Shown: piece by piece, positions 47,362-59,000 of the stretch
Numbering within the stretch: position 1 is the first letter of the stretch
Layout: the number at the start of each line of letters is the position of its first letter
Source of the DNA: Hyparrhenia diplandra
Taxonomy: Eukaryota > Streptophyta > Magnoliopsida > Poales > Poaceae
Direction: 5' to 3'
DNA: 64,000 nucleotides
Assembly: GCA_015847255.1 (NCBI GenBank)
Contig: JADLZK010008421.1
Coordinates: 62,001-126,000, forward strand
Notes under the pieces: model-generated
Database searches by the model: none
The model's input: the letters and a program-made list of their open reading frames with translations, nothing else
What the model was told of the DNA's origin: nothing
Made by a program: the position numbers and the translations under genes

Positions 47362-48871
47362 AAATGTCCCCACTCCACACTCCTCTCGGCTCTGCGCCCC
47401 CCGGGGCGACTTGGGGGGGCGCACGCGCCGCGCGGCGACCCTCCGGCCTCCTCCCGACCGTGGCACGCCATCGCGCGGCGGCGGCGACCAGCTCAAAGGG
47501 GCGTGCCGCGCTCCCACCCCGCCTCCTCCACCCCCTAACCCTAACCCGGTGGGCGAGGGCGCCGGCAGCGGCGACATGGCCGGCGCGGGGATGGGTGCGG
47601 CGGGGCGGATCCGGCGTCGGCCTCGCCCCCATCCCACACGGTGGTGTCGGGCTCTCCGCCCATCGCCGGCGCAGGCGCGAGGCAACCACATGGTCGGGGT
47701 GGGGCGCGGCACAAGCCCCGGGATCCGGCGCCGGCCGGCCTCCCAGCCCCACCTTGGCGGCACGTTGCAGCCTCCCTCGCATCTTTGGCACTTGACGGCG
47801 GCCATGAGCGAGAGGGGTGCAGACGATGGCCGGATCCAGGAGCCCTTGTGCCCTGACGTCGGCGTCGACGGCCTTCCGTCTCCGCGTAGCGGTACGTGGG
47901 GATGTGGCCGCGGCGTCCGGGCTGGGCGCGGCGGCCGGCCGGATCGGGCACGCGTGGCCTCGATCCAACGCCCGCGGGCTCGCTCGAGGGCCCACCTACC
48001 TCGCAGAAATACGGTGGCGGCGAAGCCGGGTGCCTATGGCGCCCGGCCCTGCGTGGCGGATGGCGGATCTAGCGTCCGGTGGCCTAGGGGTAGCCATGCA
48101 TCCGGACGGCGGCGGAGGTTGGATCGGGCCCTTAGGCTCTAGATCGGCAGCGCGCGATCCTCCATCACTGCGGGCAACAACATGCGTTTGCTTCGGGCGA
48201 TGGCGATGATGTCCTTCCTCGCTTGGAATGACGGGCGGGGCAGGTGGCGGGGGCTTCGTGAGTTTGGCTAGGGCGGCCCGGTGGTTTGGGCGGCGTGGCG
48301 GATGCTTTGTCGCCTCACCTTTGTGGTGGTGTGGGTGGCTGCCCCGCAGCACGCCATCGTCACGCCATTGTGGTGTGGATGGTGTCGATCGCTAGTTCCT
48401 TGGCGTGACTTCGATGCATGGGGCTCCGGGGCAAAAGCTTAGCTTGACGTGGGTCGGGGGGGTAAGGCGTTGTCTTCGAGTCCCATGCTATCGTCTTCGC
48501 ACCGGATTCTCGGGGCTTAAAGCCTCGCCTTAGCTCTCTAAGGCCAGCGGCGGTGGCCCCCTCGGCGTCATCCCCTTCTTGAAGGCGTTGCGAAGAATCT
48601 TTTTACGCCCACCGCTCCTCCTCCATGGTAGTCGTGCTTGTCTTGCTCGCCGCTTTGCACCGCACCTATCGGCTACTTAGGTTCTCTTTGTGGGTTTGTT
48701 AGGTGTAGGGTCCGCCCTCCCCATCCCCCTTTGTTTCTTGCTGTTTGTTTTGTGCCTCTAGGGCTCGTCGGTAATATGTGGATTATTGATGAGCCTTATG
48801 TAATTTCCCCACTTCTTTTAATGCAAAGACGTGTCAATGCACGTTTTTAGAAAGAAAAAAATGTCCTCACT
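47362..48871 (+). mobile_element. GC-rich non-autonomous non-LTR retroposon with 13-bp TSD
   Basis: AAATGTCC(C/T)CACT flanks it at 47362-47374 and 48859-48871 (one mismatch). The ~1.48-kb body starts GC-rich and ends with the LINE-style tail TTCTTTTAATGCAAAGACGT and AATGCACGTTTTTAG plus an A-rich run. Long frames in the GC-rich half (for example 47357-48142, 261 codons) lack any RT or endonuclease motif and overlap others on both strands. It is probably an internally deleted LINE. Confidence 0.75.
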
Positions 48872-48987
48872 TTCGACCATAGTCATTGGAATTGGTACTA
48901 ATATGCCCCATGTGACACATTAGTACCGGATCCTATTTTATACTGGTACTAAAGTGCAAAATCAAAAGTCAGTTCTCCACTAGTGCC
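48872..48987. mobile_element. CACTA (En/Spm)-like 3' terminus
   Basis: TTGGTACTAATATGCC, TTAGTACCGGATCC and ACTGGTACTAAAGTGC are typical CACTA subterminal repeats, and TTCTCCACTAGTG matches a CACTA end in reverse. The element is split by the retroposon at 47362-48871. Confidence 0.6.
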
Positions 48988-49959
48988 ACCAGATTGTGGT
49001 GAAAATTGATCCCTTCGTTCCAACGTCCTCGTTAAAATATGTTTTATTTGTTGATTTGTCTTTAGGAATCATGATCTCTTGTTTCTCATCCTTTTCTACA
49101 TAGAAAGATTTTCATAACCGAAAGACTTTTCGGTGCTAGCTTTTAGCTTTTGTTGCTCGAAAGGATTTGGCAAAGAGACCGTTGAGACACGCAAACCGTC
49201 GAATGTTTGTGACCGTCGTAGCCTAGTAGGCCAGCTGTACGATGGACGCGTATGACATCATGACGCACATCACGTCGTTCTTCATCGCTGTAGATATACT
49301 AACAGGTCAATAATGCAAACGGATTTGTTTGTTATGATTAATTAAGAAGCTTATTATTAGCGCTTGTTCTTACTTTCTAAAGTCGGCACGTTCTGTTGAA
49401 AAAAACTCGTAACAGATGAGAAGATCGAGTTTCTGGATTCTTCTAGAAGACTACTAATAGCAATTAGCAACACCATCATTTTTTAAAAAAAAAAAAAAGA
49501 AACTACTGGTACTTCCGCCCATAAATATATGTGACGTTTATGAAAAAAAAAGCTATTTTTAATTTAGATATAAAATAGCAGCGGGGAGTACAAGATTTGC
49601 CGCGCGCCTAAATATATTCGTAGCTTTGCTAGACAGATTAGAGCGTATAAGTTGCAAAACTACAGTGCTTTTATACAAATAATGGCTTTAAATCTCAAGT
49701 AAGATTTATATATCTTGTTTTGGATAGTGGTTAAATTTTGAGTGCATGACGTTTTTTAAGTGATGAGAGTAGTAGACGTGTCGCTTAATGTGGACTCGTC
49801 GATGCCATGCATGCATGGTGAGGCGAATCTGTGTTTAGTTGGTTTGCGCGAGTTAATTTTAAAAATATATATCTAGTTGGCTTGCTAACCCTTTACCACC
49901 ACACTCGTTTTTGTAGTTGAAATTTAAATCTGTACTCTCTTGTAGTTCGGCTCGGCTGG
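48988..49959. other. Intergenic DNA, no gene seen
   Basis: AT-rich. 49505-49590 resembles a degenerate Stowaway-like interior (ATAAATATATGTGACGTTTA, GGGGAGTA) without clean ends. Confidence 0.35.
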
Positions 49960-50389
49960 CTGGCCGCTTGCTTTTTTTTTCTCGACCGGGTCTTCACCCG
50001 TTTTTCATTAAGAGGAGGTAAAAAAACCAAACCAAATTACAAACGATGTCGAGCAGACATCAAGAACTGCAGGAAGCACAAAAACTACAGAAGAAGGCCA
50101 AAGAGACGAAAACAAAGCTAGGACCTAACCCTAGGAGGAAGAAGAAGGAAAGGCAAACGTAACCAAACTAGCACCACAGAATTTGCCTATTACAAACCGA
50201 AATTTTGTTGCGACCAGATCACCAACGCGGGCCAATCCCTGGAAGCCTGCCAAAACCCAATCCTGCGCCTCGAAGCCAGCGCGCGCCAACGAACCAATGG
50301 AGGCAGGCGTGTTCCTGAAAACCCTCGCGTTCCGCTCCTTCCAGACGATCCAACAGGCAGTAGGAACCCAATCCTGGCCGCTTGCTTTT
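49960..50389 (-). mobile_element. 5'-truncated LINE 3' end with 16-bp TSD
   Basis: CTGGCCGCTTGCTTTT flanks the element at 49960-49975 and 50374-50389. On the minus strand from 50373 the body reads PTACWIVWKERNARVFRNTP, then GFEAQDWVLAGFQGLARVG and ATKFRFVIG. This is the open C-terminus of a LINE ORF2 (the WxxWKERNxRVF region after zf-RVT). A 3' UTR and an A tail follow (T run at 49973-49980 on plus). Classic 5'-truncated insertion; the residual frame has no break, so it is fairly young. Confidence 0.9.
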
Positions 50390-50875
50390 CATTTATGAAG
50401 TTTTCCCAACAAGGATACCCTAAAGAACGCAGGTTTATTGCGCCATAGCCTGGCCATGACACTCTCTTGGCAAATAGAAATAACTGATAACAAATGCTTC
50501 CACTCACTCTTTCGCAAAAAAAAAATGCTTCCACTCACTGAGAAACCCATCCATCACACAGTAGTATTTGAGTATGTTCTTCCTCCCCAGACCAGCAAAA
50601 GCAAGCCTCACACATTTTGGATCTGAGGCGGGAGACGAGCTGAGAGGAGTGGTGCATGTGGAGAGAGCTCACTGAAGGAGCAGCAAAGCGGCCGCCCAGA
50701 ATGTTTCTAGTGGCTGATATAGATCCTTTATATTCATTTCTATCTACCTGCATTGCCTTGTCCTAGCTATATATATATCCTTTAATTTGTCCAGTTGTCC
50801 TATACACATAGGGCATCATTTTCTATTTCATACAAGTACTTCTGCTTTCTTATTAGTGCTGATAGATCTGTTATT
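50390..50875. other. Intergenic DNA, no gene seen
   Basis: Short frames only. No recognisable domain or repeat ends. Confidence 0.35.
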
Positions 50876-51235
50876 GGTCATGTTTGGATCCATGGGTTAG
50901 AGTTAGTTTGAGCTAGTTAATTGAAGCTTAACTAGCCTTAAATGATCCAAAACGGGAGGGTTAGATAGGGGTTAGTTGCATCTAACCCACCTAAAAAAAA
51001 AAAAAAAGCTAGCTCACCCAAGAGGTCTAATTAGAGTTAGTTCATGTTGGGTCCACTAAAAAGTGCATTTCTTTCTCTCTCCACTAACACCAAATGATTG
51101 GACAAAGTATATTTAATGTCAATCCTGACCCTTCCATCCAAACACTCGGGGCTAGAGTTAGTTTAGAGCTAGGGTTGAAGTTAGAAACTAACTCTAACTC
51201 TAACTCTAACTAAGTTAAAGTATCCAAACAGGACC
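50876..51235. mobile_element. 360-bp MITE, TIR GGTC(A/C)TGTTTGGAT, TSD ATT
   Basis: The left end is GGTCATGTTTGGATCC and the right end, reverse-complemented, is GGTCCTGTTTGGATAC. ATT flanks both sides (50873-50875, 51236-51238). The inside carries GTTAGAGTTAGTT and, near the other end, ACTCTAACTCTAAC, extending the inverted symmetry. Non-coding. Confidence 0.8.
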
Positions 51236-51634
51236 ATTGTCGCTGGGACCGGAGTAGAGAACGGCTAGCTAACCACCCGTGCGCATTTCCACAACAGTGA
51301 TCGAGTCTGTGACTGTGCTGGCCCTCAAGCATCGCTGGTTTCCTGTTCCACTCTCAAAGCCGTAACCAAAGAAATTGGAAGAGAAAAAAAGATCTGATTG
51401 TTTCTACGCATATTGAATAGGTGATCCTACACAAGATTACTAAATCTCGAGATCAAACTTCTTTTGAAAGTACGAAATTGACAAGTAGCAACATGAATGT
51501 GGTGAAATGGTAGAAATCATGTCTCTTTTTTCTTTTCTTCCATTGCGGACAATTCTTTGTCAAATTTATATCTTCAGAACCAACAGATCGATATATATGC
51601 TCTTTTCCTTTTCATATTCATATATAACTATATA

Positions 51635-51896
51635 CTCCATCCGTTCCAGAAAGGTTGCAACCATGGGTTATGTGCCACATAAAGTAGCTCAACTTTGACC
51701 AAGTTTCTAGCGAATAATATCCAAATTTATGACTCCAAATTATTTTGTTATGAAAAAATATATCTTGTAATCAATCTAATGATATTTATTTAATATTGTA
51801 ATTATATATAGTTTTTTTTTCTGTAATTAGTCAAACTTGGTTGACTAAAACATGACACTATGCTAGAATTGCCTGTTTTTCCTCGAACGGAGGGAG
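51635..51896. mobile_element. Stowaway-type MITE 1
   Basis: CTCCATCCGTTCCAGA at the left pairs with the right end, reverse-complemented CTCCCTCCGTTCGAGG; TA flanks both ends. 262 bp, AT-rich. Confidence 0.85.
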
Positions 51897-51920
51897 TATA
51901 TACATATGATGACTGTGTGC

Positions 51921-52149
51921 TCTCTCCGTCCCAAAAAAATAGTGTCGTCTTAGGTTTTTCAAACATTGTGTTTGACCCTTTTTTTTTTTGCAAAATATAA
52001 AATAAAGAAATCATTAGTAAAGTATCTCTAGTGATAAAAGAAGTCATAACAAAATAAATAATATTTATACAAAAGTTTTGAATAAGACGGATGGTTAAAC
52101 AAGATGGCTAAAAAACCTAAAATGACGCTCTTTTTTTAGAAAGTAGGAG
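51921..52149. mobile_element. Stowaway-type MITE 2
   Basis: The left end TCTCTCCGTCCCAAAAAAAT and a right end ...TAGAAAGTAGGAG followed by TA are decayed Stowaway termini. The interior AATAAGACGGATGGTTAAAC recurs in diverged form near 54475. Confidence 0.65.
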
Positions 52150-52155
52150 TACGTG

Positions 52156-52418
52156 CTTCCTCCGCTCCAAAAAAACTTGTAATTCTAGCATAGTGTCGCA
52201 GGTTTAGTATCCCAAGTTTGATTAATTATAGATAAAAAACTATCAATATTTATGCTATCAAATAAATCTCATTAGATTCATTACTTAAATGTAGTTTTTT
52301 AATAAATTAATTTGAAGTCATAAATATAAATAGTATTTGGTAGAAATTTGGTTAAACATAGGTCACTTTTTGATGGCACCTAAAACCCATAGTTACAAGT
52401 ATTGTGGAACGGAGAGAG
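52156..52418. mobile_element. Stowaway-type MITE 3
   Basis: The left end CTTCCTCCGCTCCAAAAAAA pairs with the right end, reverse-complemented CTCTCTCCGTTCCACAATAC; TA follows. The element lies seven bases from MITE 2. Confidence 0.75.
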
Positions 52419-52952
52419 TAATAGGATTTCGAATGTTTTGTAGAGCTGACCTGTTGAATCATAGTACAATGTGTATAGTACAGAGAATTCTAATCCCAGT
52501 GCTTAATTTACACAATACTGTGTGTTAAAATTCCTTCCATTTACAACCTAGAATTAAATGTATGGTGAATGTGAAAATGCCCACATACTCTAATTAACTG
52601 CCCACATTTTTTTTCTGACTAATCACTTATTTGGTACTCTATCATCCACCATTGCCGCATTCGATTTTCAACAATAACATTGAGGTCAACAACGCATGAG
52701 CCATGCATATGTCCAAAATGACTATGTCTCGAGCTGGCCTGTGGAGTTGGCTAGGGAAAAGAATGGGAGAAGGGAAATGTGAGGAACAAACAAAAACATA
52801 TAAATTAATTTGAAGTATCTCCGGATTTCTTAATGTTAAACATTTGGTTTACTTGGTGTTTGCTTGCCATCGACTTGATTTCCTATTCCTGCTTTACTTC
52901 ATGTATATATGCATGTATATGTTTAACATTACTTGGCTCAATTTTAACATTA

Positions 52953-54385
52953 AGAAAGTTGACTTCTGACGTGGCTCAAATCTATTGACATTAGCGATCA
53001 AGAAGATTGGATTTTCATGGGAGACTTCAATCTCTATCGTTATCGAAAAACAGAAACAGAGAGGGGTTGACATCAGTGACATGTTTCTTTTCAATAGCAC
53101 AATCAGCCGCCTGAGGGGTAGTGGAAATTCTAAAGCAAAAAGTATACATGGTCCAACATGCAGGAGTGCCCACTGTTAGAAAAGCTAGACTGGGTGTTCA
53201 CAAACAACAATTGGGCGCTTTCTTATCTGAAACTTCCTGCCTTTGCTCTCACCATGGAAATTTTCGACCATAACCCCTTATTAATTTGCATGTACACCAG
53301 GGCCCCCAAATGTCACTGTTTAGATTTGAGAATCACTAGCTACTTAGGAATGACTTTCAACAAGTTCATTGGGCATCCTTTGACAACCTTCACGATAGTG
53401 CAGAGAGTTTAACTAGCAAACTCAAGAAGCTAAGAGGAGTCCTTAAGTCATGGAGTGAGGCTTCTCAAACCTCAAAAATCAATCTCAAATGTCTCCATAA
53501 CCATTCAATTCTTAGACACTGTTGGAAGAAGCCAAAGATTTGAGTCTTCATGAATGGAACTTTAGACTGATTCTAAGAGAAAAGCTTTTGAGCCTTCTTG
53601 AGCAAAAAAAGAATCTACTGGGAGCAAAGATGGTTAGTGAAGTGGGTAACACTTTGGGAGATGCAGGAACCAACTACTTCTAGTAGATTATTTGTTGCTC
53701 AAGAAGGCTCAAAAGCTTTTTCTCTTAGAATCAATCTAAAGTTCCATTCATGAAGACTCAAATCTCCGGCTTCTTCCAACAGTGTCTAAAATTTGAATGG
53801 TTATGGAGACATTTGAGATTGATTTTTTTTGAGGTTTGAGAAGCATGCACTCCAGACTTAAGGACTCCTCCTTAGCTTCTTGAGTTTGCTAGTTAAACTC
53901 TTTTGCACTATCGTGAAGGCTATCAAAGGATGCCCAATTATCCGAAAAGAACTTGTTGAAAGTCATTCCCGAAAGTAGCCGCTGATTCTCAAATATAAAT
54001 AGGTGATATTTGGGGACCCTCGTGGACATGCAGATTAATAAGGGGTTATGGTCGAAATTTCCATGGTGAGAGCAAGGCAGAAGTTTCAGGATAAGAAAGC
54101 GCCCATTTGTTGTTTGTGAACACCCGCCTAGCTTTTCTAACAAGGCACCCCTCGCATGTTGGACCATGTATACTTTTTGCCTTGTAGGGGAATTTCCACT
54201 AGCCCCGTGTGGTTGATTGTGCTATTGAAAAGAAACATGTCACCGATGTCAACCCCTCTCTCTTCAGTTTTTCTCGATAACGATAGAGATTGAAGTCTCC
54301 CATCAAAAAATCCAATCTTCTTTGATTGCTAATGTCAATAGATTTGAGCCGCCGCTGAACTCAACTTTCTTTTCTCGCAATGCAA
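52953..54385. repeat. ~0.7-kb imperfect inverted repeat of LINE endonuclease sequence
   Basis: The plus strand from about 52953 to 53650 is mirrored by the minus strand from about 54385 to 53675, with a centre of roughly 25-45 bases near 53660. Both arms encode the same LINE ORF2 endonuclease part: EDWIFMGDFN, LEKLDWVFTNN and DHNPLLICM, with stops and frameshifts. The arms converge tail-to-tail and differ by scattered substitutions and indels. A transcript would fold into a long hairpin. No protein can be made. Confidence 0.88.
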
Positions 54386-54840
54386 GGCCCGGTCAAATCA
54401 ATTTTAAGTCATTCTTGAAGAACTTTTATTAATAAACCAAGACATGACAAAATAAATGATATTTTGCACAAATTTTTGAATAAAACGAATGGTCAAACTT
54501 GAGGTCAAAAAGTCAAACGTTTTATAATTTGATATGGATTAAGTATTTTGTAAGATTTCAGGATGGGTTTTCATGATTCCATAAAAGAGAGGGTACGCGT
54601 TTGCACCAAATATTTCCCCATCATATACATATTAAAATGTCACAATATGGTATTTTATTCACTTTGGTCCTATTATTTACATATATAATATATTGCTTAC
54701 TTACATTGCCTTTTTCTTTTCCTCGACAAGCCAATGGTCGATTATGAAACACCAAATGTTCTTGCCGATGATGCCGAGTCCGGCTTTCTAAACGCACAAA
54801 GACCTCGTTTTTAATTTGGAAATAATCGTGAATGCTGAAG
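54386..54840. other. AT-rich DNA with a Stowaway-like interior remnant
   Basis: 54430-54530 (AATAAATGATATTTTGCACA, GAATAAAACGAATGGTCAAA) resembles the interior of MITE 2. No clean ends. Confidence 0.4.
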
Positions 54841-55000
54841 TGGCTAAAGCAGCCAAAGAGGAAGAGCCGCCAAAGTTTAAAACCGAGGAGAAGCCGCAAA
54901 CTAAAACCGAGGACACATAGGAAGAGCAGCGACAAGCTGAACCGAGGACAAAGAGGAAGAGCCGCGAAATGAAACCGAGGACACGTAAGGAGAAGGTGAT
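54841..55000. repeat. Short tandem repeat AAACCGAGGA(C/G)...GAAGAGCCGC
   Basis: Four to five irregular copies of a 25-35 bp unit (AAACCGAGGACAC, AGGAAGAGC, CGCRAA). The minus-strand 135-codon frame here is repeat translation. Confidence 0.7.
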
Positions 55001-55717
55001 GCCGAGACCGAGAATTTATATATTGCACCGGCTTTGCTTTGTTGACGCATTTGATGAGAACATGCCGAGGATCCCCGACCTCCTTTCATTGGAGAAATAT
55101 GAGAAACAGTGTTAATATTTGGTGACTTTGGACTCGATAGCATAAGAAAGGCATTTGACTTTGTGTTCACATGTATTCACGCTGAAGAGAACTATTGCAC
55201 CGATGATGATGATGCTAGGAGCTACCAACCAATAAGAGTGTTAGATGTAGACCACAAAACAAGAGGTGGGGAGAGGTAGATATCCGTGAGAAGGATCATG
55301 AGGCCTTAAAATGTCAAACCATCGCCTCCTAAGGGTCGAAATTTCTATTGAGGGCTTGGTCATCCCAAAGTTGTCCTCGATGTAATTTTGTGGAGGTCTG
55401 TATCCAACTAAATTGAGAGGGATAGTACAAGGCTTTTCCAATCACATAGTGGCAAAAGAAGGTCACACAATTCAGCATGACATGGGAAAATGATGAAACT
55501 ACCCATGATTAAGGAGTTGAACAGTATTGTGGAGGACATGTCATCGATGGAAATGGAGATTTTCTTTGGAGTTTTTCTATGGCTATGGTGTCATGCATGT
55601 TATCTTCCAATTAACATTAAACATTCTACATATTCATGATTACTGAGTCTTCTACTATTTAGAGCAATTTAATCTAGAAGCTGCGTTATTTTTATTAGAC
55701 ATTGAATGATTCGGCCT
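55001..55717. other. Intergenic DNA, no gene seen
   Basis: No recognisable exon or repeat. Ends at the breakpoint of the segmental duplication. Confidence 0.35.
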
Positions 55718-56035
55718 TTGAATGTGGTTGATGATCAAGTCATCCTCCTCCTTTGACCACTTCCCTTTCTTGTCTTTCTTGATCATCCTCACCCCTTGCT
55801 TGTGTATACTAAACTAACACACTTGTCTCCTAGAGGGGCACATGAGTTATGAGTACAAGTATGACGCCCCATTTATAAGGAATAGTATGTTGGTATGGTA
55901 AAGCACATAATGTGTGATAATCTCAATTTACCGTGGGGCTAAATATCCCTCTCTTGTCATTTTACATGTTTGTCCTGTATTTGTATCCAACGATTCTTAT
56001 TCTCGAAAAGAGAAAAAGGAAGTGGTGAAATGAAA
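55718..56035 (-). pseudogene. Segmental duplication copy 2, left part: MYB exon-1 fragment and promoter
   Basis: This matches 45055-45375. The exon-1 part (55718-55790, minus strand) starts with ATG and reads MIKKDKKGKWSKEEDDLIIN without the frame break seen in copy 1, because it has TTT at 55766-55768. It breaks off within the R2 repeat, so it is a promoter plus partial first exon with no downstream exons. Any transcript started here would run into unrelated sequence. Confidence 0.85.
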
Positions 56036-59000
56036 GGGGTCATCCCCTGTTGCTCCCACGAGCAAACTCCGCGCCCCCAACCCAGCCCGGTATGCCATCT
56101 CCTTTCCGCTCTCGGTCTCCAGCGGTGAGTGGCCGACAAGGTCGCATGGCTCGTAGGGGGGGCGGTGGCGGGGCTTTCTTGAAGATGGCGTAGTGGCGCA
56201 GGGGAAGGGCATTCGGGCGGGCGTGGGGCCGTCGAGATCACGTGGGGCTCGACCGGCCTCCCTCGCGGGCCGCGAAGAACGCCGTCTAGAGGGGCGGGCG
56301 GCTACACCTACTCGCCCTCCTCCCCCTTGGCGGCGGCATCGGCCTTCCCATGGCCGGGCGTGGTGGTGGAGGGGGGCGGGCGGCATCCGGCCTCCTACGC
56401 TGGATCAAGGGTCTTCGGCCGGATCTAGGGTGGGAGGCCGTGGGCGTAGCGGGATCGACGGTTGGTGGTAGTGGAGCCCCATCATTGGTGCCACCCCACC
56501 TCCTACCTCCTACGACGTGTAGAGACTCCATCGGTGCAATATCCGGGCCTCTCGTGGATGTAACCTCCTAATTACTTAATGCAACATAGCATAGACATAA
56601 GTGATATAAAACTTTTTAAAACATCAAGGAAGGGTTTAATGTAACCAGGGGCTTGCCTGTGTTGCAGGAAAGTCGATTCCACAATCGGATCACCAAGTCA
56701 CACTTGATAAATTTTGAATAAAAGAAAGAGGGACAAACTAGGGTTTCAAATCGTGGTTTCCCGGCAAGGGGGTAACTTTCGATTTTGATTCTTTTCGTCT
56801 TTTCGACCGACAAACGTAACCAAACATAACTAAACTTATTTTTGCCCAAATCCATAGCTTAATCGGTAAATAACACCGGGTGTTACTGACCTATTCCCCT
56901 TAATGTAATCTCGCCCCGAGATTGAACGGAATTTCCAAGAAAGTTTAACGAGGACTTCCATAACTTTAAAACTGCACTAAAGATGATAGAACTTGCCCAC
57001 ATGATAGAAGATTAGAAAACCATTGGTGATACAAAGAGGGTACAAAGATTACTCCCCCGAGTCTAGTGACACAAAGCCTTACTCCGTAAAACTTAGACGC
57101 ACGCGAGGACAAAGAAGAAACACCAAGAAGATAAGCGACCAAAGCGCAAAAGGACCCCAAATGCATCCGAAAACGCACAGGATCGAGGAGGCACAACATG
57201 TCAAGAAGGCACGAGAATAAATCCTAGGGCCATAAGCTAACCGGATGTAGACTCAACCTTCTAAAACAAAAACCGGACTTCTTTCTCAATGAAACGCCAA
57301 GCGGCAACCTTTTGACCGACAACCTAAATCCTCAAGAGCGAGCTTGAGCTTGAAGTGTTAGCTCCCACATCTTTGTCTCTCGGCTCAATTTCTTCTTGAG
57401 CTAGACAGCTTCACCTTGGAGATGGAAATCGACTCTGCGATTCTTAGAGGAGATTTGCGATGGGCTTTGGAGAGATGGAAGTGACGAAGCAAGGTACCCA
57501 GGTTGCGTTTTATAGCGCAGAGTAGCAGATAGAGATGCCACGGCGCACTGAGGAAGAGGAAGTCGAGAGAGAAGAGAGAGAGTCAAAAGCAGTTCACGGA
57601 TGGAGCGATCACCGCCTATGGTGCTCTCTATGCTCGAGCTTGAGCAGGGAAAAAGAGGAAGTAGGGTGACAGGATTCCTACGACGTGGAGGCAAATAGTG
57701 GCCAAAACCATGGAGGGGTCCCATGACGATACAAGGGTGAGGGCTTCGAGCAGACATGGCGCATGAAGGAAAAGAAAGGTAGAGTGCGTGGTGCAGAAGA
57801 AGACGTGACCCAACAGAGTGAATGCGACCACGGCAAGGCTAAAGAAGACGAAGAGCAAGAGAGGATCCAGAAGCGGTCACGGCGTTCAGCAGACACGTGG
57901 CGCAACAACAAGATGCCACGCTGATCGACCTCGAGAAATGGTTAGCGAATTCCTTATCTACCACTTCTTGTAGTCCGTTAATGTTGATGTCGCTGACTTG
58001 CTCTTCAAGGGTCACCTTTCTTGTAACTTTCGTGGAAGGAACTCACAAAGCAACCGATCCGATATACGAGTCCTCGAGATAGAATATAGATAGATAGTCA
58101 AGAAAAATTCACGGCAAGGGAATGCTTTAGTGTGGTTTTGTAATGGATCATGATTAGAAATCATTAATCATAACACCACGGCCTAAAACCACAACCACGG
58201 AGAGAATCCATATGATAAAAATTAGTGGTGACCAAGGATTTACAAACGAAGGATAGCAAACAAAGGAGTTCTAAGGCGTAGAGTCACTATGGAGGTGATT
58301 TAAGATCAAAGCCAAGGATATAATACTAGAAGAGTTTGGATATAAGAGTTTGGAAATAATCATCCAAGATTCTTGGGCGTAAACCAAGGAGTTATCGAAG
58401 ATCAAAGAGAGATGTGCATGGCAAGAGTCATTTAAGAGACCCCACAAAATCTTGGCTTCATTCCACACGACGCAACACAAGTCGTGGCAAAACTTACATA
58501 TAACATCCTAGCTAGACTAGGGTTCAAAACCCAAAGTTACACACTGCAGACTAGTAGTAGAACACAAACAACACCCAACATTGATAAAATTCATTCATGA
58601 AAACTAACTTATTAAACATCTAATAAATTCACAAAAAAATTTACCAAGCTCTCAATCAATAACCAAAAACCTTATTTTATAAAACAAATGAAACACCTCA
58701 TGTGCACTATATAAATGCTAAAATCAACATATGCAATGCTATGATATCTACTTATAATGCAACAAGATGACCATGAATAAGCGGAATATGAAGATCTTTC
58801 CCCCTTAAAAAGAAATCTAATTTCTGAAATTTCAAGGAGACAAATCCCGTGGGGCAAATAACGGGCAAGAAAAATATGGCAAGCATATGGACTTGCAAGA
58901 AGTTTTTGGAACAAAACAATTTGATATCTTGATTTAAAATCGAAAATTTCAAAGAATTATGGATATGAATTTCGTTTTTACAAGGAAGGAGAAAGTACAT

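Noticed and set aside
47357..48142. 261-codon open frame in GC-rich DNA
   Set aside because: Overlaps similarly long frames on both strands, has no domain, and lies wholly within a retroposon defined by target-site duplication.
53158..54167. Two similar ORFs that might be a duplicated gene pair
   Set aside because: They are the two arms of an inverted repeat of LINE endonuclease sequence with broken frames.
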